Shown: piece by piece, positions 57,139-60,864 of the stretch
Position numbering within the stretch: position 1 is the first letter of the stretch
Layout: every line of letters begins with the position of its first letter
From: Mangrovihabitans endophyticus
GTDB taxonomy: Bacteria > Actinomycetota > Actinomycetes > Mycobacteriales > Micromonosporaceae
Direction of reading: 5' to 3'
Assembly (NCBI RefSeq): GCF_014646155.1
Contig: NZ_BMMX01000034.1
Location: 1 to 60,864, forward strand
Length of the DNA: 60,864 bases
Program-made: the position numbers and the translations under genes
The notes under the pieces: model-generated
Databases searched by the model: none
What the model was told of the DNA's origin: nothing
What the model saw: the letters and a program-made list of their open reading frames with translations, nothing else

Positions 57139-57480
57139 ATGATTGACATCACCGATCCCGCCGCGGGGATGGTCCAGCTAGTGATCTTCACCGTGGACCC
57201 GGCCCGTCAGCAACAGGTCGCCGTCGCCGTCGCCGCGACGGTCGAGCAGACCGTGGCACACCGCCCCGGTTTCCTCTCCGCCACCTACCACCTCTCCCTC
57301 GACGGCACCCAGATCCTCAACTATGCCCAGTGGGCCAGCAAGAAGGACTTCGACGCGTTCGTCGCCGACCAGGCGTCGCAAAACACTCGCGCAGAGTTCG
57401 CCGCCCTCGACGGCGTGCGCTCCACCACGGGCAGCGCCTGGTGCGTCCACCGCACCGTCACCGCAGGGACCGCGCGATGA
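57139..57480 (+). CDS. Antibiotic biosynthesis monooxygenase (ABM) domain protein
   Basis: 113 aa. The dimeric ferredoxin-like fold is recognisable from MVQLVIFTVDPARQQQVAVAVAATVEQTVAHRPGFLSATYHLSLDGTQILNYAQWASKKDFDAFVAD. Members oxidise quinols or other aromatics without cofactors, or detoxify reactive carbonyl compounds. It overlaps the next reductase by 4 bases. GAAAGGACG precedes ATG 57139. Confidence 0.87.
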   Translation: MIDITDPAAGMVQLVIFTVDPARQQQVAVAVAATVEQTVAHRPGFLSATYHLSLDGTQILNYAQWASKKDFDAFVADQASQNTRAEFAALDGVRSTTGSAWCVHRTVTAGTAR

Positions 57481-58157
57481 CATCCGACCAGGCGCCATCC
57501 CCGCGTGCAGCACAAAGCCGCGTCATCGTTTTCGGCGCGAGCGGTCGCACCGGCAGGCTCATCGTCGGCAACCTCCTGGACGCCGGTTTCGACGTCACCG
57601 CCGCCCTCCGCAACCCCGGCAACTTCGCGACCGCCGCCGTCCGCAGCTCCAGCGGGCAGACCCCGCGAGTGGTTCACGCCGACCTACGCGACACGGCGAG
57701 CGTTCACGCGGCCGTCGCCGGACATGATGTCGTCGTGTCCTCGATCGCCTCCGGCCGCTGCCCCGACGGCCTGTACCAGGCAAGCGCCGACGCCTTGGTA
57801 TCAGCGATGCGGAACACCGGAATCGACCGCCTCATCGTCGTATCATCCAGCGGCGCGCCACTGGATGACCGGGGCCTGTCCTTCCTCTGGAAATCGGTGA
57901 TCAGACCGCTGTTCTTCCGCGAGCTCTACTCCGACGTACGAGCAATGGAGGCCATCATCCGCGCCAGCGACCTGAACTGGACTCTCATCAGGCCGGCCCG
58001 GCTGACCGATCACGCCCCCACCGGCACCTACCGGATTGCCAAGGGAACGAACCCGCCCGGCGGCGCAAAGATCACCCGCTCAGACCTCGCCAGCTTCGTG
58101 GCAACCGTGATCGAAGAAGACTCCTGGGCACACGGAACGCCCACGCTCGCCCAATAG
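57477..58157 (+). CDS. NAD(P)-binding atypical SDR / NmrA-like reductase
   Basis: 226 aa. VIVFGASGRTGRLIVGNLLDAGFDVTAALRN is the GxxGxxG Rossmann entry of biliverdin-reductase-B-like proteins; VVSSIASG, RLIVVSSSGAP and NWTLIRPARLTD are further family marks. With the ABM protein it forms a MarR-controlled pair that probably reduces or detoxifies quinone-like compounds. Confidence 0.87.
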   Translation: MTSDQAPSPRAAQSRVIVFGASGRTGRLIVGNLLDAGFDVTAALRNPGNFATAAVRSSSGQTPRVVHADLRDTASVHAAVAGHDVVVSSIASGRCPDGLYQASADALVSAMRNTGIDRLIVVSSSGAPLDDRGLSFLWKSVIRPLFFRELYSDVRAMEAIIRASDLNWTLIRPARLTDHAPTGTYRIAKGTNPPGGAKITRSDLASFVATVIEEDSWAHGTPTLAQ

Positions 58158-58396
58158 CAAACCGCCTCACTCGCCCACATCACCCGGAGATCGTCATGTA
58201 TCCGACCAGCAGCGCAAACATCAACACTCTCGTGGACAGGCTCGTGGACGCCTTCAACCGCACCCCACCAAACCGCGACCCCCGGAACCCCGGGACGCCC
58301 CGTCGGACACGACAACTAGTCGGGTGCAGAGTGTCAAGTACAGCCGATCTTGCAGACTGGTCCATGGCCTCATTCGGCGTGTTGGGGCCTTCCCGT
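58158..58396 (+). other. Spacer with a possible N-terminal gene remnant
   Basis: A frame from ATG 58196, preceded by GGAGATC, encodes MYPTSSANINTLVDRLVDAFNR, which resembles the first helix of SnoaL/NTF2-like proteins, then degenerates into low-complexity sequence. I treat it as a probable remnant. CGATCTTGCAGA at 58344-58355 also occurs inside the 396-bp element. Confidence 0.3.
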
Positions 58397-58805
58397 TCAA
58401 TCCCGGCTATTCCGCGGCAACCACTGATAGTGCGTCGAGGCGGCGATCTCATGGAAGCCGCACCGTCGCAGGATGGGTGCGCTGGCCGGGGACGCATCGA
58501 CGTGCAGCAGTCGAAAGCCGCGGGCAACAGCCTCCCGGGCCCGGGCGGCGATCATGGCGCGGTAAAGCCCCGCCCCCGCCAATCCGGCAATGTCGCACCC
58601 GGAAGTAGTCCTGCTGGCGGGCGATCAGGCGGTCGAGCTCGGCACCGGTGACCCCGGCATCGCGAGGCGCCCGGATACGCCCCACATGCCCGCCGACGAT
58701 CCGCAGGAGCGGACCGTCGTACTCGTATGTCATTCCGGTCGGGACGGTGCCGGTCGGTGTGCGCATCTGTGCGTCGTAGACGGCAAGTCCCCCGACGACG
58801 GTCAA
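58397..58805 (-). pseudogene. GNAT acetyltransferase, frameshifted
   Basis: The N-terminal frame reads TYEYDGPLLRIVGGHVGRI...AELDRLIARQQDYFR and then loses homology. From about 58600 another frame continues LAGAGLYRAMIAARAREAVARG and HVDASPASAPILRRCGFHEIAASTHYQW, the end of a GNAT domain. Removing one base near 58605 joins the two as YFRVDIAGLAGAGLYRAM. A single-base insertion thus inactivated the gene (or a sequencing error is present). Confidence 0.75.
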
Positions 58806-58880
58806 TGAGCCGCCGTGGTGAGGAGTTGCTCGCTGAGTTCCCAGAGCCGCTGCGCCGACTTCGGGTCGAGCGCGTGCGGT
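58802..58880 (-). pseudogene. C-terminal fragment of a short-chain dehydrogenase
   Basis: Reading to the TGA at 58802, the frame gives APHALDPKSAQRLWELSEQLLTTAAH, the usual tail of actinobacterial SDR proteins (DPxxAxRLWELSE). Nothing upstream continues the SDR fold; it abuts the AraC fragment on the other strand. Confidence 0.6.
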
Positions 58881-58896
58881 GCGGCGTCGGCGGGTG

Positions 58897-59046
58897 GGGG
58901 CAATCGCGGCAGACCTGGGCTACACGTCGGAGAGTGCGTTCAGCACAGCCTTCAAACGCGAGGTCGGTGAAACACCCCTGCGCTACCGCGCCCGAATCCA
59001 CGAAGAACGGTCGGCAACCAAGACGGAACCTGCCTCGGCGAACTGA
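58897..59046 (+). pseudogene. C-terminal fragment of an AraC-family regulator
   Basis: From 58900 the frame AIAADLGYTSESAFSTAFKREVGETPLRYRARIHEERSAT to TGA 59046 is the second HTH of an AraC-type activator (YxSESAFSxAFKRxxGxxPxxYR). The rest of the gene is missing; AraC genes are often divergent from SDR genes, so this and the adjacent SDR tail may be the two ends of one deleted locus. Confidence 0.75.
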
Positions 59047-59228
59047 CCGCGGTCAAAACACGTCGGCTCCAAACTCAGCATCGCGAACTCACCGCGGAAG
59101 AATTCCGAACCGTCCACTCCGCATCCGACCAGATCCCCGGCGCAGCCGCCGGCCACCATCGATGTCGACGTCGAGCGCACAGCGCGGGCCGCGGCATGTG
59201 CCGCCGACCCGCGCTGCGGCGAATCCCC

Positions 59229-59540
59229 TCAGAGCAAGGGCTGGCCCACAGAGGGCTCCACCGGCGCGGTCGCGGCGGACTTCCTCGGCGCGCGCGCCTT
59301 GCCGGTGGCCGTCGCACGCGTGTCGGGTGCGGTGTCGACGGCGGCTTGGTGCAGCTTCTCCGTCGCCGTCTCGGTGCCGCTGGACAGCAGGGCCGTGGCC
59401 TTATCCTGCGCCTGAACCACGGTCGGGTGCTCACGCATCTGCCGGACGTTCACCACGATCTTCTCGTACGCGTCCCGGCCGGCACGGCTGCCGAGCACGT
59501 ACCCGATGGCGAATCCGGTGGCCAGTTTGACGATCTTCAT
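59229..59540 (-). CDS. YtxH-like small membrane-associated protein
   Basis: 103 aa. MKIVKLATGFAIGYVLGSRAGRDAYEKI has a single helix followed by the GSRAGRDAYE motif common in actinobacterial YtxH-type proteins. The C-terminal half is Ala/Thr/Lys-rich and likely disordered. AAGGAGACAACGC precedes ATG 59540. It lies 73 bases downstream of DUF3618 on the same strand. Confidence 0.8.
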   Translation of the reverse strand: MKIVKLATGFAIGYVLGSRAGRDAYEKIVVNVRQMREHPTVVQAQDKATALLSSGTETATEKLHQAAVDTAPDTRATATGKARAPRKSAATAPVEPSVGQPLL

Positions 59541-59613
59541 GCGTTGTCTCCTTGATGGTCGGATCAGTGCTCGGGCGGCCCAGCCGCGACAGTCGTCGTT
59601 GGCGGCCGGTGCG

Positions 59614-59985
59614 TCATGCTCGTCTCCGGTGGATCGCCACGGCTAGCAGGCCGCCGACCACAACGGCCGCGGTGAGCAGCGCGGCGGCGTCAAGCCGACG
59701 ACGCTGAGCCGGATCCCGGCGGGCTTCAGCAACCTTGTCCTGGAGCGACGCGGCTTGGGTTTTCGCGGCGGCCAGCGCCGCCCCGCTCGCATCAGCCGCC
59801 TTGGCCCGGGCTTCGCTCACAGCCTGCTTAGCGCGATCGGACAGATCGGCGGCAGTCCGCTTCGCCTGGGCTTTCACATCGGTCTTGGCCGCCAGCTCCT
59901 CCACCGTGGCGCCGAGCTCCGCGCGGGTCTGCTCGATCTCCGCCTGCAGTTGCTGCCGGTCAGGGGATGTTTCGGGAGTACTCAT
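59614..59985 (-). CDS. DUF3618 family protein
   Basis: 123 aa. RQQLQAEIEQTRAELGATVEELAAKTDVKAQAKRTAADLSDRAKQAVSEARAKA is the DUF3618 signature, an apolipoprotein-like amphipathic helix, followed by an Ala-rich coiled region and a C-terminal membrane helix (LLTAAVVVGGLLAVAI). ATG 59985 overlaps the holin-X stop (ATGA). Confidence 0.88.
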   Translation of the reverse strand: MSTPETSPDRQQLQAEIEQTRAELGATVEELAAKTDVKAQAKRTAADLSDRAKQAVSEARAKAADASGAALAAAKTQAASLQDKVAEARRDPAQRRRLDAAALLTAAVVVGGLLAVAIHRRRA

Positions 59986-60407
59986 TCGTGCCGTCCTTGT
60001 CGGGCCGCGGTCTTGACGGTGGCCACATCGGCCTGAACGCCGGCGACGGCGTCGTCGGGAACCGGCGGGGTCGCCTGCTTCCATTCCTTCCGGCCCAGCA
60101 GGGCCACCGTCCCGGCCGTAGCGAATACCACGATCATCACGACCAGCAAAGCCAGCCACAGCGGCCAGACCAGGGCGAGAAGGACCACGGCCAGCGCCAG
60201 CAGGAGCCCCAGCCCGTACAGGGCAAGCACCGCCGCGCCGCTGAACAGCCCGCCGCCGAGGCCGGCGCGCTTACCCTTCTCCGCCAGTTCCAGTTTCGCC
60301 AGTTCCAGCTCGTCGCGCACCAGCGTCGAGACCTGCGCGGCCGCCTGACTGACCAGATCGGATGCCGAGTGTTCCGACTCCGGAGTGGGGGCTGTCTCCG
60401 CTGTCAC
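59982..60407 (-). CDS. Phage holin family / Holin-X protein (PF07332-like)
   Basis: 141 aa from GTG 60407. ASDLVSQAAAQVSTLVRDELELAKLELAEKGKRAGLGGGLFSGAAVLALYGLGLLLALAVVLLALVWPLWLALLVVMIVVF has the typical cytosolic helix and two membrane helices. Despite the name these are chromosomal envelope proteins, usually next to DUF3618 as here. GGAGG is 8 bases before the GTG; the longer frame lacks this. Confidence 0.88.
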   Translation of the reverse strand: MTAETAPTPESEHSASDLVSQAAAQVSTLVRDELELAKLELAEKGKRAGLGGGLFSGAAVLALYGLGLLLALAVVLLALVWPLWLALLVVMIVVFATAGTVALLGRKEWKQATPPVPDDAVAGVQADVATVKTAARQGRHE

Positions 60408-60439
60408 TGTGCTCACCTCCGTCACCAACACGACGGTGA

Positions 60440-60465
60440 TTGCCCTCAGACAAGCAAAGCAAAAC
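60440..60465 (-). promoter_or_regulatory. Sigma-B-like promoter for the holin-X/DUF3618/YtxH operon
   Basis: On the minus strand GTTT, 16 bases, then GGGCAA fits the stress sigma consensus GTTT-N14-16-GGGTAT/C, with transcription predicted to begin about 25 bases before GTG 60407. Envelope-stress control of such operons is known in actinomycetes. Confidence 0.5.
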
Positions 60466-60614
60466 ACGTCTCACGTGAGTGATCGAACCGGCGTTCGTCA
60501 AGCGTCGCGCAAATATGAATATCGTTCGCTAAACCGCGTCTTTGCTCAGGTGATCGACGGTCATCCCAAATCTTCGACCATCCAATTCCGGCGACTAAAA
60601 GCAACCACCGTCCA

Positions 60615-60785
60615 CGCATCTGGGCCCTCGCCGCCGACAACGGCTACAGCCGAGTCGAATGGCCCACCGACAAACACAACCCCACCGCCGACACGTTCCA
60701 CGCCCAACTCGGAGCCGCCACCAACCCGGACAAGACCCTCTACCGCGTCGACGGCAACACCCTCACCCAACTCGCCCAGCACTAA
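60615..60785 (+). pseudogene. C-terminal fragment of a GNAT acetyltransferase
   Basis: The frame RIWALAADNGYSRVEWPTDKHNPTADTFHAQLGAATNPDKTLYRVDGNTLTQLAQH to TAA 60785 is the last third of a GNAT domain (helix 4, strand 7). The acetyl-CoA loop and everything N-terminal are absent. The 400 bases from the holin promoter to the window end otherwise hold nothing recognisable. Confidence 0.7.
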
Positions 60786-60864
60786 CGCCAATGCCGCGTA
60801 GTTAGCGGTGGTGGTGGAGCGTCAAGCGGGTGTGTCGATACATGCAGAACAGCGGAACTCCCGC

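Noticed and set aside
59982..60407. Evidence for a prophage from the holin-like gene
   Set aside because: No endolysin, capsid, terminase or integrase is nearby. Holin-X with DUF3618 and YtxH is a normal chromosomal envelope operon in actinobacteria.

Overview
The window is high-GC DNA with frequent GTG starts, purine-rich ribosome binding sites and many ATGA/GTGA 4-bp gene overlaps. This fits a soil actinomycete. Secreted xylanase, DUF574 methyltransferase, CstR-type sulfur genes and intergenic CGATCTTG/CAAGATCG repeat modules make a Micromonosporaceae-like host my best guess, but that is inference. I see no rRNA, tRNA, CRISPR or complete transposase gene.

Layout. 0-4.5 kb: a 10-bp tandem repeat, a secreted GH11 xylanase with CBM2, a streptogrisin-like protease and a sulfotransferase-like protein. 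4.4-8.5 kb: a large PAS-domain histidine kinase, a repeat-rich spacer and a DUF574 methyltransferase. 8.5-17.4 kb: a divergent aromatic-acid island. Five overlapping minus-strand genes encode CHA aldolase, oxalomesaconate tautomerase, a two-domain extradiol (VOC) dioxygenase, a DUF1932 dehydrogenase and oxalomesaconate hydratase. They face a four-gene SsuABC-like ABC importer and a GntR/FCD regulator. The set looks like a gallate-type 4,5-cleavage route in which the usual LigAB/GalA-type dioxygenase is absent and a XylE-like protein sits in its place. 17.5-20.2 kb: an ABC-2 exporter pair.

20.6-29.2 kb: a sulfide/persulfide detoxification island with SQR, a second SQR-like flavoprotein, two persulfide-dioxygenase/rhodanese fusions, two single rhodaneses, a TauE-type exporter, a UTRA-GntR regulator and a CstR repressor. 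Four TACCC-N4-GGGTA operators punctuate it; two sit inside perfect 16-bp-arm dyads whose outer arms differ in sequence but stay complementary. 29.2-34.4 kb: an ArsR/SRPBCC pair with twin palindromic operators, a GNAT protein, and a SHOCT/secreted protein/two-component operon. 34.4-45.9 kb: a decayed CopC-CopD pair with a 23-bp triplication, MFS, PAP2, a DprE1-like oxidase lacking its N-terminus, DedA, MarR/MMPL, a YbhN-type membrane protein, a PcaB-like lyase and a second secreted S1 protease.

45.9-60.9 kb: accessory and decaying DNA. It holds an XRE/NB-ARC/TPR regulator, a MarR-controlled FAD monooxygenase carrying an apparent in-frame 31-codon miniature element, an unusual NTPase-TM-ASH-InlB-like receptor protein, an MDR oxidoreductase split by a 404-bp element with an 8-bp target duplication, a MarR/ABM/reductase unit with a perfect 32-bp operator, a stretch of gene remnants, and a YtxH/DUF3618/holin-X envelope operon with a sigma-B-like promoter.

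The most novel points are the extradiol dioxygenase with a His-to-Tyr change inside a gallate-type operon, the CstR operator/hairpin architecture, the transmembrane STAND-like receptor, and the two miniature elements.
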